From assembly GCA_947452995.1 (NCBI GenBank), contig CANGEV010000015.1, forward strand, positions 1 to 57,651: a DNA stretch of 57,651 nt, given 5' to 3'. The notes beneath the pieces were generated by a model. That model searched no databases. It had not been told where the DNA came from and was given only the letters and a program-made list of their open reading frames with translations. Position numbers and translations under genes: made by a program. The DNA is from Chitinophagales bacterium. Its GTDB lineage: Bacteria > Bacteroidota > Bacteroidia > Chitinophagales > CAIODY01. Below, piece by piece: positions 46,566-55,074 of the stretch. Each line of letters starts with the position of its first letter. The first letter of the stretch is position 1.

Positions 46566-47072
46566 TTAAGAAAGCTTTTTCTTCAACACCTCTTTCTCCA
46601 TCTCCTTCTTATAATCAATAACGGCTTGTTGAAGTTTCTTGTCATGGCTGCCAAGTATTTGAAGTGCAAGGATGCCTGCGTTTTTAGCGGCATTTAAAGC
46701 CACCGTTGCCACCGGAACTCCGTTAGGCATTTGCAAGATCGACAAAATAGAATCCCAGCCGTCAATCGAGTTGCTCGACTTTACAGGAACACCAATTACA
46801 GGGAGTGGGGTGATAGCAGCCACCATCCCAGGAAGATGCGCAGCACCTCCGGCTCCGGCAATAATCACTTTTATACCACGACTGTGTGCTTTGCTGGCAA
46901 AGTCCATCATCAACTTCGGCGTGCGATGTGCTGAAACCACTTTGGCTTCCACACTAACACCATAGTTCGCCAAGAAATCAGCGGCGGCTTTCATCACCGG
47001 CCAATCTGAATCAGAACCCATAATGATCGCTACACTGGCTACGCTTTTACCTTTAGTGTTTGTTTTACCCAT
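46566..47072 (-). CDS. purE: N5-carboxyaminoimidazole ribonucleotide mutase (PurE)
   Basis: The 168-residue enzyme catalyses the rearrangement of N5-CAIR to CAIR in purine synthesis. The active-site motifs GSDSDWPVM and SAHRTP, and the [15 protein letters not shown] loop, are intact. It belongs to the class I PurE group that works with PurK, which precedes it and overlaps by 34 bases. The C-terminus is extended with a lysine-rich tail. Confidence 0.98.
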   Translation of the reverse strand: MGKTNTKGKSVASVAIIMGSDSDWPVMKAAADFLANYGVSVEAKVVSAHRTPKLMMDFASKAHSRGIKVIIAGAGGAAHLPGMVAAITPLPVIGVPVKSSNSIDGWDSILSILQMPNGVPVATVALNAAKNAGILALQILGSHDKKLQQAVIDYKKEMEKEVLKKKLS

Positions 47073-48199
47073 TTTGCTTTTTGTTTGGCCGCTTCCACTG
47101 TCGGAGCGATGATGGTGATATGTCCCATTTTACGCATAGGACGCGTTTCTTTCTTACCGTAAATATGCACTTTAATTCCTTCTTCTGCTAAACAAGCTTC
47201 AAGTCCTTCATAAACCACCGGACCAGAAAATCCGGGTTCGCCCAATACATTGATCATCACAGAAGGTTGGATGATTTTCGTAGAACCTAATGGGAAATTA
47301 AGTATGCCACGGATATGATTCTCATATTGTGAGGTGATACAACTTTCGATGGTTTGGTGTCCGCTATTATGTGGACGAGGCGCTACTTCATTGATGAGTA
47401 GTTGCCCGTCTTTGCTCACAAAAAACTCCACAGCTAATAAGCCACATATATCGAAGGCTCGAATGATTTGTGCGGCTAGTTCTTTTGCTTTGCTCGCAAT
47501 CGTATTATCTACCGAAGCCGGGAATACTAACTCATCGAGCAAATTAGCATCGCTGTGAACGTCCATCTGAACGGGATCGTAGCAGACAACTTCATCTTTT
47601 GCATTACGCACTGCTATAATGGAGATCTCGGTTGCTAAGTCTACCAAATCTTCGCAAACGCAATCTGTATCGAGTAATTGTGCTAGATCTTTTTCACTGC
47701 GAACGAGTACAACACCTTTTCCATCATAGCCTGCTTTCCGCGATTTTTGCACGAAAGGGTAGGTGAGTGTACCTGCTGTGATAGCGGCTGCCACTGCCTT
47801 TGCGTTGTCAAACAAACTATAGTTCGGAGACGGGAGCTGCTGCTCCGCATAAAAATTACGTTGTAAGCCTTTGTCTTGAATGATGCGTAAGGCTGCAGGT
47901 TTTGGATGAACTGTTTTACCCTGTGATTCCAAAAATGCTAAGGCTTCGGTATTGACATGCTCAATTTCGATCGTAATAACGTCCGCATCTTTTGCGAAGG
48001 AGCAGACGGTGTCGTAATCAAGTAAAGCGCCTTGCGTGAAAGAATGGGTGAGGTGCTGTGCTGGCGCATCTGCCGCAGGATCTAATACTTTTGTGTTGAT
48101 GTCCCATGTCTGAGCACATTGTAAAAGCATTTTCCCGAGCTGACCACCACCTAGAATGGCAAGCGTTTTTTGTCCGGAGACAAAGGCGTCTTTGTTCAT
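47039..48199 (-). CDS. purK: 5-(Carboxyamino)imidazole ribonucleotide synthase (PurK)
   Basis: The 386-residue ATP-grasp enzyme makes N5-CAIR from AIR, bicarbonate and ATP. Visible are [15 protein letters not shown] at the N-terminus, the ATP-grasp [15 protein letters not shown] segment and [18 protein letters not shown]. The ATG at 48199 is chosen because an exact -7 box (48205-48212) ends 5 bases upstream; a GTG at 48205 overlaps that box. It overlaps purE by 34 bases, an efficient pair. Confidence 0.97.
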   Translation of the reverse strand: MNKDAFVSGQKTLAILGGGQLGKMLLQCAQTWDINTKVLDPAADAPAQHLTHSFTQGALLDYDTVCSFAKDADVITIEIEHVNTEALAFLESQGKTVHPKPAALRIIQDKGLQRNFYAEQQLPSPNYSLFDNAKAVAAAITAGTLTYPFVQKSRKAGYDGKGVVLVRSEKDLAQLLDTDCVCEDLVDLATEISIIAVRNAKDEVVCYDPVQMDVHSDANLLDELVFPASVDNTIASKAKELAAQIIRAFDICGLLAVEFFVSKDGQLLINEVAPRPHNSGHQTIESCITSQYENHIRGILNFPLGSTKIIQPSVMINVLGEPGFSGPVVYEGLEACLAEEGIKVHIYGKKETRPMRKMGHITIIAPTVEAAKQKAKWVKQTLKVKA

Positions 48200-48204
48200 G
48201 GACA

Positions 48205-48212
48205 CAAAGATA
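48205..48212 (-). promoter_or_regulatory. -7 promoter element of purKE, near-leaderless
   Basis: The minus strand reads TATCTTTG, an exact TAnnTTTG match, ending 5 bases before the purK ATG at 48199. The transcript would start within a base or two of the start codon. No -33 TTTG at 19 bases. Confidence 0.6.
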
Positions 48213-48333
48213 CAATTGAACGATGAATAATGAATAATGTAATAATGAATAATGTGGTAATTATGAATTAAGAACTATGAATTATAAATTATTGCAATAA
48301 AACGAACCTGTTTTAGATTTAACGATAATAAAG

Positions 48334-48547
48334 CTCTGCTGAATAGCAGGGAGACATGCTAATTTGAAACAGTTCATTTCTAGCAAAGCGAGAAATCTCA
48401 ATTGAATTACATTTTAAAGGAGTGTTCTAAGACACGAAGTAGTAAAGGCACAAAGTTTTTGTAATAAAGCCCTGCTGAATAGCAGGGCGACATGCTAATA
48501 GAAATACATTTGCATGACATGAATTCAAACCCTGCCGCAGGGTAGGG
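48334..48547. repeat. Three copies of an 18-base REP-like palindrome followed by GACAT
   Basis: Copies at 48334-48351, 48470-48487 and 48530-48547. Each has a 7-bp stem of the CCCTGCY type around a 4-base loop (GAAT or GCAG), and is followed by a base and then GACAT and an A/T stretch. In the first copy one stem base is changed but pairing is kept as G-T. The same unit recurs at the far end of the window (57463, 57538, 57597). Confidence 0.85.
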
Positions 48548-48710
48548 TGACATTTTAATTTTTTTCAACGCAGGTAACAGCAATTTTGAAGAGGGGTTCG
48601 AAGACACAAAGGAGAGAAGGCACGAAGGTTTTGTTGGCGATAGATTCCCTTTTTTTCTTTGTGTCTTCCCATGGCAACTTTAAAAGAGTGTTTGAATATA
48701 AAGAAGAACA

Positions 48711-48803
48711 GATTCCTCGCTGCGTTCGGAATGACGACAAAGCTATTTCAAAAATTTAAGAGAGCACACAAACACGCAGTCATTCCGAGCAGAGCGAGGA
48801 ATC
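48711..48803. repeat. Imperfect 25-bp inverted repeat, MITE-like
   Basis: Positions 48711-48735 (starting GATTCCTCGCT) and 48779-48803 (ending GCGAGGAATC) are inverted copies with 21 of 25 bases matching; the differences are in the middle four bases. They are 43 bases apart. A related sequence, AGCGAGAAATCTC, occurs at 48383-48400. Confidence 0.7.
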
Positions 48804-48853
48804 TCAAAGAAATTTAATTTAAAAACTAATCCAATTCCGATAATGATTCGATG

Positions 48854-48874
48854 CGAATCGTGAGTCACGATTCG
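48854..48874. repeat. Perfect 10-bp-arm palindrome upstream of dut
   Basis: CGAATCGTGA, G, TCACGATTCG: 21 bases with a single central base, 85 bases before the dut start. Could be an operator or another repeat; there is no T tract beside it, so it is not a terminator. Confidence 0.45.
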
Positions 48875-48946
48875 AAGCTGCCTTTTAATAATGACCCTTT
48901 AGAAGAGTTTAGTTGAGGAAAGGTTAGAAGTGGAAAGAAGAAATTT

Positions 48947-48954
48947 TATCTTCG
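48947..48954 (+). promoter_or_regulatory. -7-like element abutting dut
   Basis: TATCTTCG, one mismatch from TAnnTTTG, ends 4 bases before the dut ATG (48959), so the transcript would be leaderless or nearly so. Confidence 0.45.
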
Positions 48955-48958
48955 TTCT

Positions 48959-49396
48959 ATGGCAACGTTTAAAATCATCAATAAATCGAATAACCCATTA
49001 CCTGCCTATGAATCAGCGCTCGCGGCAGGAATGGACCTCCGTGCATATCTTGACGCTCCTGTCACGCTACAGCCGATGGAACGTCGTTTGATACCAACAG
49101 GCTTATTCATCGAATTGCCAGCCGGTTACGAAGCGCAAGTTCGTCCGCGTAGTGGCATGGCCTTGAAACGCGGATTGACATTGGTAAATACGCCTGGGAC
49201 AGTTGATGCAGACTATCGAGGTGAAATCGGATTACCTGTTATTAATCTCTCGCAAGAACCGCAAACCATTGAAAGTGGCGACCGTATCGCGCAAATGGTC
49301 ATTGCTAAATTTGAACGGATCGAATGGGTGCAGAGTGAAGAACTTGGCGCAACAGCACGTGGTGAAGGCGGTTTTGGCAGCAGCGGCGTAAAATAA
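48959..49396 (+). CDS. dut: dUTP pyrophosphatase (Dut)
   Basis: The 145-residue enzyme hydrolyses dUTP to dUMP and keeps uracil out of DNA. All five trimeric dUTPase motifs are present: [38 protein letters not shown] and the C-terminal [10 protein letters not shown]. Length is typical. The glycosyltransferase gene follows after 4 bases, an odd functional pairing that may be only positional. Confidence 0.98.
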   Translation: MATFKIINKSNNPLPAYESALAAGMDLRAYLDAPVTLQPMERRLIPTGLFIELPAGYEAQVRPRSGMALKRGLTLVNTPGTVDADYRGEIGLPVINLSQEPQTIESGDRIAQMVIAKFERIEWVQSEELGATARGEGGFGSSGVK

Positions 49397-49400
49397 AACC

Positions 49401-50435
49401 ATGAAAAAACGAATTGTCTTCGACGCACTGAAGCTCTCTAATCCCTATGTTGGGTTGGGGCAGGTGGCCATGCACTTGGGTAAAGCCGTGTCTGCTAGAG
49501 CGCTGGAGGAAAAGGAATTCGAGTTATGTTTTTTAGTCCCGCCCGAACAGCACGGCGTTTTCGGAGATAGCGTCGCCTACTTTACACCTAAATGGTGGCA
49601 ACGATATCTGCCAATCGGTCTTCCTACAGCTGATTTATGGCATGCGATGCATCAAGATGCCGCTTTTCTCCCACCTAAAAATACACCACTACTACTGACA
49701 ATACACGACTTCAATTTCATGTATGAGAAGTCGCCAAGTAAGTCTGCGAAGCGCCTTTCACGGGTAAGACGATTAATTGCGCGCAGTGTTCACCTAACGA
49801 CGATTTCAGAATTTGTACGTCACGAACTGAAACGTTTTGCGCCAGAAGGCTATGCGAAGAGTCGCACGATTTATAACGGCGTTCCTGATTTGAGCGCTTT
49901 GGCAGAGAATCATACAGTGACGGAGCCGTATATTTTTACTGTCGCGAACTGGACTGCGAGAAAGCAGTTGCACGTATTGTTGGAGGTGATGAAGTATTTG
50001 CCAGAATTGAAGTTAGTCGTAGCCGGCAACGTAGAAACAGCCTATGCAAAGCCTTTGGTAGCAGCCTGTAAGGCGTCGAATCAAGCAATTGAATTTGTGG
50101 GCAAGGTAAGCGATGAACAGAAGGCGAACTATATGGCAGGATGTAGCGCATTTGTTTTTCCTTCACGGATAGAAGGCTTTGGCTTGCCGATCGTGGAGGC
50201 GATGCAATTTGGAAAGCCTATCATCACGACAGATGGCACTTGTCTGCCCGAAGTGGGTGGTCCGCTAGGATATTATTGGACAGCAGGAATGTCGTTGGAA
50301 GAACAAGCGGCTGTCGTTAGAAAAGCGATTGCAGAAGATGATTCATCACGACAAAACGCCTTGAAAGCGCGTGCCAACAGCTTCTCGTGGGACAAAGCCG
50401 CCGAGCAGTTTTGGGAGGTGTATAAAAAAGTTTGA
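49401..50435 (+). CDS. Glycosyltransferase family 4-like
   Basis: The 344-residue GT-B protein starts KKRIVFDALKLSNPYVGLGQVAMHLG. The C-terminal domain has YIFTVANWTARKQLHVLLEV, then FVFPSRIEGFGLPIVEAMQFGKPIITTD, with the E-x7-E motif (EGFGLPIVE) of GT4 retaining enzymes, and GTCLPEVGG. It likely adds a hexose from a nucleotide sugar to a glycan or lipid acceptor. The next gene starts 1 base after its stop. Confidence 0.92.
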   Translation: MKKRIVFDALKLSNPYVGLGQVAMHLGKAVSARALEEKEFELCFLVPPEQHGVFGDSVAYFTPKWWQRYLPIGLPTADLWHAMHQDAAFLPPKNTPLLLTIHDFNFMYEKSPSKSAKRLSRVRRLIARSVHLTTISEFVRHELKRFAPEGYAKSRTIYNGVPDLSALAENHTVTEPYIFTVANWTARKQLHVLLEVMKYLPELKLVVAGNVETAYAKPLVAACKASNQAIEFVGKVSDEQKANYMAGCSAFVFPSRIEGFGLPIVEAMQFGKPIITTDGTCLPEVGGPLGYYWTAGMSLEEQAAVVRKAIAEDDSSRQNALKARANSFSWDKAAEQFWEVYKKV

Positions 50436-50436
50436 G

Positions 50437-50856
50437 ATGACTAACTTGCAAATCCAATCCTTTCTCCACCCCCTTCCCGCTCCGAAAGCAGCGATCCTGC
50501 AAGCATTACATCAAGCTATCCAAGAAAAATTTCCGCAAAAGGAGATCTCTTTCCTCGATGGAAAAGATGAGTCAGGAAAAATCGTCAGCAACCCCAATAT
50601 CGGCTACGGAAGTCAACTCATCCAGTATAAAGACGGCAGCAGCCGGCCTTTTTATCAAGTTGGAATCACGGCCACTTCGAAAGGAATTTCTGTTTATCTG
50701 TTGAGCATAAAGGATAAAAATTATCTCAAAACAAACTACGCCACACGTATCGGCAAAGCCAATGTGACAGGCTATTGTATTCAGTTTAAGGCTTTAACCG
50801 ATATCGACCAAACTGTCTTGTTTGAGGCGATAGCCTATGCCTTCGAGCAAGGTTAA
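50437..50856 (+). CDS. DUF1801-like small protein
   Basis: The 139-residue protein contains the GYGSQLIQYKDGSSRPFYQVG motif (about residues 56-76) that resembles the central GYG-x-YxYxSGR region of DUF1801 proteins. The rest is mixed alpha/beta. Function is unknown. I start at 50437 (MTNLQ), directly after the glycosyltransferase stop codon; an upstream in-frame start at 50371 would overlap that gene by 65 bases. Confidence 0.7.
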   Translation: MTNLQIQSFLHPLPAPKAAILQALHQAIQEKFPQKEISFLDGKDESGKIVSNPNIGYGSQLIQYKDGSSRPFYQVGITATSKGISVYLLSIKDKNYLKTNYATRIGKANVTGYCIQFKALTDIDQTVLFEAIAYAFEQG

Positions 50857-50919
50857 TTCATGGGTCCTTTGTTTGTTTCTTCTCATGAAAAGATGTACAT
50901 TCAATTAAAGCAAAACTCC

Positions 50920-52479
50920 ATGCGTCGAATTCTCTTTACTCTTTTTTTGCTAAATGCATGTACTCTTTTCGCACAAGAGACGAACCTGAGCAATAGTCTT
51001 CTATTCGATGGAGAGCCCTATATAGCGCAGAATCCGGCCAACCCGCGTAATCTCGTTGTCGCCTGGATGGGATTGAAATTTAGTAATAACGCTTTTCATA
51101 TTGCGATAAAAACGCGTGCCTCTTTTGATGGTGGCGCGAGCTGGTCGACTGCAACAACGCTACCGCATCTGTCTCCAAGCTTCGGATCTGCCGATGTTTC
51201 AATGGCTTTTGATCAAAGCGGTTTATTATATGTTTGTTATATCGACTATCGCCAGATGCCCGATAGTGGCGGTGTCTATGTTGCCCGTTCGCATAATGGC
51301 GGACTAACATTCGATGCCCCATCGAAAGCCTTCGATATGTACGACGTCGCTGGCAAACGTCCTGTTGACAGGCCTTTTATCGCTGTTGACCCATCTAACG
51401 GAGCGAAGGTTTTTATCACCACCAAGCCTGCTCCATGGATCGCACCGCCGAATCGTTCCTACTACAAAGTATCGTCGGATAGCGGTCGTACATGGACTAG
51501 CATTCAAGCGGTGGATCAGGCTCCGTACTTAATAGGTAACGCGATTGCAGCGCCGTTGGCGGCGCTTAACATCGATGCAAATGGCACTTTGCAGATGTTG
51601 TATCCTAGTTATGTGGCTTCACAAAATGTCTTGCCGACCTTTTATCATGCGAGTAGTAGCAACTTTGGTAATAGTTGGAATTATAATTTAGCAATAGTTT
51701 TGAACCCTGGAGCGGCGGACACCAATTATAAAAACGCCTATCAGTTAATTTGTCATCCCACGGATGCAAACAAGTTATGCTTCGTTACGACAGGTTATCA
51801 ATCAGGAGATGCGGATATTTTTAGCATTCATTCTGAAGATGGTGGAACGACGTGGAGTCCTTTGCAACGAGTGAATGATGATGGCTTAGCGAATGGAAAA
51901 GGGCAAGACATGGTATGGTCGGCATATAATGAACAAGGGGCTATGGTCGTGTGCTGGCGGGATCGTAGAAATGCTACCGTTAATGGCTTTTGGAACGCCG
52001 ACTATCAATTTTATTATTCAACGAGCGTAGATAACGGAGCACATTTTTCCACTAATAAAATCATTCATCAAGCGATGATTCCTTTCGATTCTTTAATCGC
52101 AGAAAATGGAAATGATGTGATGGGCTGTGCTTTTCATAGCGACACGCTTTATACGGTATGGGGCGATACGCGGAATGGGAAAATGAATATTTATTTCAAT
52201 AAAACGATTGCTTCTTCAAATAGTTCGATAGGATTTGCTGAATTAGCTTCAGATGGCGACTGGAGGTTGTTTCCAAACCCTGCAAAAGATCAAATACGGA
52301 TAACAAATGTAAAGGCGAAAATCGGAGTAAATTGGTATATCACAAATACGATTGGGCAATGTTTGTTATCCGGGAAAGTTACGCAAGATGAATTCGATAT
52401 CGATCTTTCGCGCATGAAGGAAATGGGCGCATTTTATTTTATTATCGGCGACGACACACAAATTCTTATGAAGGAGTAG
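50920..52479 (+). CDS. Secreted BNR/sialidase-like beta-propeller protein with type IX tail
   Basis: The 519-residue protein has a signal peptide (cleavage near LFA-QE) and several Asp-box repeats: SFDGGASW, SHNGGLTF, SSDSGRTW and SEDGGTTW, as in sialidase-type six-bladed propellers. The C-terminus has LFPNPAKDQIRI followed by strands ending MKE, a short type A sorting tail, so it is probably surface-displayed through the type IX system. The R-I-P motif and catalytic residues of true sialidases were not found, so binding or another hydrolase is possible. The start at 50920 begins the signal peptide. Confidence 0.8.
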   Translation: MRRILFTLFLLNACTLFAQETNLSNSLLFDGEPYIAQNPANPRNLVVAWMGLKFSNNAFHIAIKTRASFDGGASWSTATTLPHLSPSFGSADVSMAFDQSGLLYVCYIDYRQMPDSGGVYVARSHNGGLTFDAPSKAFDMYDVAGKRPVDRPFIAVDPSNGAKVFITTKPAPWIAPPNRSYYKVSSDSGRTWTSIQAVDQAPYLIGNAIAAPLAALNIDANGTLQMLYPSYVASQNVLPTFYHASSSNFGNSWNYNLAIVLNPGAADTNYKNAYQLICHPTDANKLCFVTTGYQSGDADIFSIHSEDGGTTWSPLQRVNDDGLANGKGQDMVWSAYNEQGAMVVCWRDRRNATVNGFWNADYQFYYSTSVDNGAHFSTNKIIHQAMIPFDSLIAENGNDVMGCAFHSDTLYTVWGDTRNGKMNIYFNKTIASSNSSIGFAELASDGDWRLFPNPAKDQIRITNVKAKIGVNWYITNTIGQCLLSGKVTQDEFDIDLSRMKEMGAFYFIIGDDTQILMKE

Positions 52480-52482
52480 TTT

Positions 52483-53394
52483 CTATTCTATGCCAATTAA
52501 TATTTTCTTACTAGTAAATTGCCCTTGTGTGTCTTTCGCTTGAAGGATATAAATGCCTAGGTCTGGTTGCTGTATCCATTGAATTTGAATAGAATCTTTG
52601 GATTTATACATCCACTTTAATGGAATCTTTTGCCCATCTAAGGAATATACCTCTAGTGTTTCAATCGGTCCAATTTGTAATTGAATACGTGACTGATTAT
52701 ATGAAAGGGTAGTTGGAGTTAATTGAATGGATTTTATAAGGTTGGCAGGTTCAACACCTTCTGCATAAGCGACGTGTTTGGTGTTCCAGTATTCACCACC
52801 AGCAACGCCATTATGTCCGTCGTTGTTCGAGGTATTGACAACGGCCCAGAAGGATATCTGGCCGAAGCCGGAGTCGGGAGCAGTCCATTTTGCATCCACT
52901 TGATATTTTGAGCCATAGAGTCCGTTTCCACTGATGGCTAGTGCGCGGTCATTTTGCTCAATAATATTAGCGTTGTAAATACCGTTTTTTGATGCAGTAT
53001 AGCGAACGTCGGTGCCAAGGTTCATCGTATCAAAACTGCCCGCATTAATTAAGTTGCTGGTAGCGCTATCCCCTTGCATACAGAGGAGTTGAAATCCGAA
53101 CGTCGGTAAAGTGTCCTGTCTTTTGTTATAGGCTGTTAGACGTACTTTATAAACCTGCTTTGGAATATATTGCGTAACGATTTTGTTGTTCGCATCTAGT
53201 AAATCAATCCGCATTTGAATGAGTGCGCTTCCTGTGTTAGTATGACAACCAGCGCCATTCATGCTGCACCCCTTAGGGTTGTTTTTTTCAGCTCCAGTGC
53301 AATTAACATTACCCCAATAGGCCGCTCCGCCGTGGTAACTACTAAAAATCAAGCTTCCTAAAAATAAAAGAGGAATGGCGATTAACTTGCGCAT
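52483..53394 (-). CDS. Secreted protein with choice-of-anchor V / reelin-like domain and sorting tail
   Basis: The 303-residue protein has a signal peptide (MRKLIAIPLLFLGSLIFSS) and a domain at about residues 25-210 with an early cysteine cluster (NCTG, GCSMNGAGCHTNTGS). The C/H element resembles the CxxCH-containing segment of the choice-of-anchor V family but is not an exact heme-type CxxCH. The last 80 residues (LEVYSLDGQ, LGIYILQAKDTQ, FTSKKILIGI) look like a type IX sorting domain. Its gene ends 3 bases from the convergent propeller gene. Confidence 0.75.
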   Translation of the reverse strand: MRKLIAIPLLFLGSLIFSSYHGGAAYWGNVNCTGAEKNNPKGCSMNGAGCHTNTGSALIQMRIDLLDANNKIVTQYIPKQVYKVRLTAYNKRQDTLPTFGFQLLCMQGDSATSNLINAGSFDTMNLGTDVRYTASKNGIYNANIIEQNDRALAISGNGLYGSKYQVDAKWTAPDSGFGQISFWAVVNTSNNDGHNGVAGGEYWNTKHVAYAEGVEPANLIKSIQLTPTTLSYNQSRIQLQIGPIETLEVYSLDGQKIPLKWMYKSKDSIQIQWIQQPDLGIYILQAKDTQGQFTSKKILIGIE

Positions 53395-53577
53395 TTTTTT
53401 GTTTGCAAGGTCTTGTATGTAGGTTCTTTTTTGATTTCCTAAACTTGAATTTTTAGTTAAAATCTATTGAGGTTTTGTTTTTACCGGCCACTACTGTTTT
53501 AATGTTTATTTAACAATTTGGCACTGCAGATTCTTTATCTTTAATAACCGCAAAAATTTAATCTATGAAAAAAAACG

Positions 53578-54966
53578 TTGTACTTATTTATTTTCTTAAT
53601 GATGTTTTTCGGCGTACGCCTGAATGCATCTCACTTAATGGGTGGGCAAATCGCTGGAATGCGTATTGATACCTTCAAATACGCGGTTGATCTAACGCTT
53701 TATCGTGATACCGATGGTATTCCAATTGCAACCATCGACGTAATTAACTACGCTGAAGACAGTATGGGCGTTTGGAAATTTGACACTGTTCATAATGTAT
53801 ATGCTGATACCGGAGCGTATTTTATTAATGGTACCGAAGTATATCACTACTATGATACCATCACTTTTAAACATTACGGGAAGTTTATGATTTCTTGGCA
53901 GAATTGCTGTAGAAATTTTGCTATATTAAATATTAGTAATCCTGGAGGAGAGAATTTGTATTTGCAAACCATCTTGACAGTAGATAGCATCATGCCAAAT
54001 TCAACGCCAGGTTTTTTAAATGCGCCTGTGACATTGGCTCAAAAAAATATGTATTGGAATTACAATCCATTACCATATGATGCGGATGGTGATTCTATTG
54101 CCTGGCAATTGGTGAGTCCGTTGAGTTATGGAGGAATAAGTACAGTTGTTGGTTATACCATTCCACGTAGCAATCCATTACAACCTTTTGTTTTGGATAC
54201 CATTACTGGGCAAATTTCGTGGATGCCAGATACTATCGGTCACTTTGTGGCTTCTTTCTTAGTATCTGAATTTAGAAATGGCGTAAAAATTGGAGAGATT
54301 CGTCGCGATATGCAGATTATCGTGGTGGAAGATTCAACGAATAATAATGGATTAAAGTTTGCCACTAATTCATGGAATGTGAATGCACAAGGTTACTTCG
54401 AAGTACCTGTTTTAGTTAATAAGCAAAATACTTTAACGGTTGTTGCCACCGATGCAGATAATGATTATTGTGATTTAACTGCGGCAGGAGAAACATTCTT
54501 ATTAACACCTAATCCTTCAACACTAAATGTAGTTCCGGGAAATGGCACCGTTACAGCTACTTTTTCTTGGACGCCCACTATGACGAATCTTCGTTCTAAA
54601 AACTATTTAACAGTTTTCCGCGGCGATGAATTTCACGGTGTGAATCACTTCTTAACAGATTTGACAGTTGGGTTTAAAGTAATCGCGACTGATGGAATTT
54701 CTACCAACGCCGAAGACGTATATTTAAGCGTTTATCCAAATCCTGCAACGGATAAAGTATTAATTCAGTTTAGTCAACAGTCGACAGTGAATAGTCAATT
54801 GCAAGTTATGAATAGCCTTGGTCAGGTGGTACTTCAGTCTAATCTTGGAACCAATACCGGGGCACATAATGTGTTCATCGAAACAAGTTCATGGCCGCAA
54901 GGTGTTTATTTGGTAAAAGTGCTTCAAGGAAATCAAACAAAGACACAACGTTTTGTGAAGCAATAA
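53578..54966 (+). CDS. Secreted surface protein with type IX sorting tail, start codon in doubt
   Basis: The protein as read is 462 residues from TTG at 53578. It has a signal peptide core (YLFIFLMMFFGVRLNA), then SHLMGGQIAGMRIDTFKYAVDLTLYRDTDG, a typical opening of Bacteroidota surface adhesin-like proteins, and a tail VYPNPATDKVLIQF...GVYLVKVLQGNQTKTQRFVKQ of the type A sorting domain. An upstream ATG at 53565 is followed by eight A residues and is out of frame by one; with seven A it would read MKKT-LYLFIFLMM, a standard signal peptide. I give the TTG start as it stands, with the ATG as the likely true start. Confidence 0.75.
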   Translation: MYLFIFLMMFFGVRLNASHLMGGQIAGMRIDTFKYAVDLTLYRDTDGIPIATIDVINYAEDSMGVWKFDTVHNVYADTGAYFINGTEVYHYYDTITFKHYGKFMISWQNCCRNFAILNISNPGGENLYLQTILTVDSIMPNSTPGFLNAPVTLAQKNMYWNYNPLPYDADGDSIAWQLVSPLSYGGISTVVGYTIPRSNPLQPFVLDTITGQISWMPDTIGHFVASFLVSEFRNGVKIGEIRRDMQIIVVEDSTNNNGLKFATNSWNVNAQGYFEVPVLVNKQNTLTVVATDADNDYCDLTAAGETFLLTPNPSTLNVVPGNGTVTATFSWTPTMTNLRSKNYLTVFRGDEFHGVNHFLTDLTVGFKVIATDGISTNAEDVYLSVYPNPATDKVLIQFSQQSTVNSQLQVMNSLGQVVLQSNLGTNTGAHNVFIETSSWPQGVYLVKVLQGNQTKTQRFVKQ

Positions 54967-54984
54967 TTGATTTATTAGGTTATA

Positions 54985-55020
54985 AAAAAGGAGGGAAGGA
55001 AACTTTCCTCCTTTTTATTT
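54985..55020 (+). terminator. Terminator of the surface protein gene
   Basis: A 14-bp stem (54985-54998 with 55003-55016, one G-T pair) with a GAAA loop, followed by T-rich sequence. Confidence 0.92.
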
Positions 55021-55046
55021 TACTACCCGCCTTGTGAAGGATTTCG

Positions 55047-55054
55047 TATCTTTG
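55047..55054 (+). promoter_or_regulatory. -7 promoter element of aconitase
   Basis: TATCTTTG, exact TAnnTTTG match, 20 bases before the ATG at 55075. No clear -33. Confidence 0.6.
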
Positions 55055-55074
55055 CCCGCGAAAATTCTCGCTTT

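Larger units (their letters stand above)
48206..48958. other. Repeat-rich intergenic spacer between purK and dut
   Basis: About 750 bases without a convincing gene. It begins with short AATAATG-type repeats (48226-48250), then holds three copies of an 18-base palindrome (48334, 48470, 48530), two diverged copies of a GACAC-AAG repeat (48421-48462, 48593-48634) and an inverted third one near 48656-48692, a long inverted repeat (48711-48803) and a perfect palindrome at 48854-48874. The short open frames across 48407-48740 are products of these repeats. Only the last 10-20 bases look like a promoter (for dut). Confidence 0.85.

Noticed and set aside
48407-48740. Short minus-strand open frames in the purK-dut spacer
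   Set aside because: They are built entirely from the palindromic and GACAC-AAG repeats; the SFRTQRGIC-like reading is a typical false gene from dispersed repeats.
50920-52479. Call of this gene as an active sialidase
   Set aside because: Asp-box repeats are clear, but the catalytic RIP motif and active-site residues were not found.
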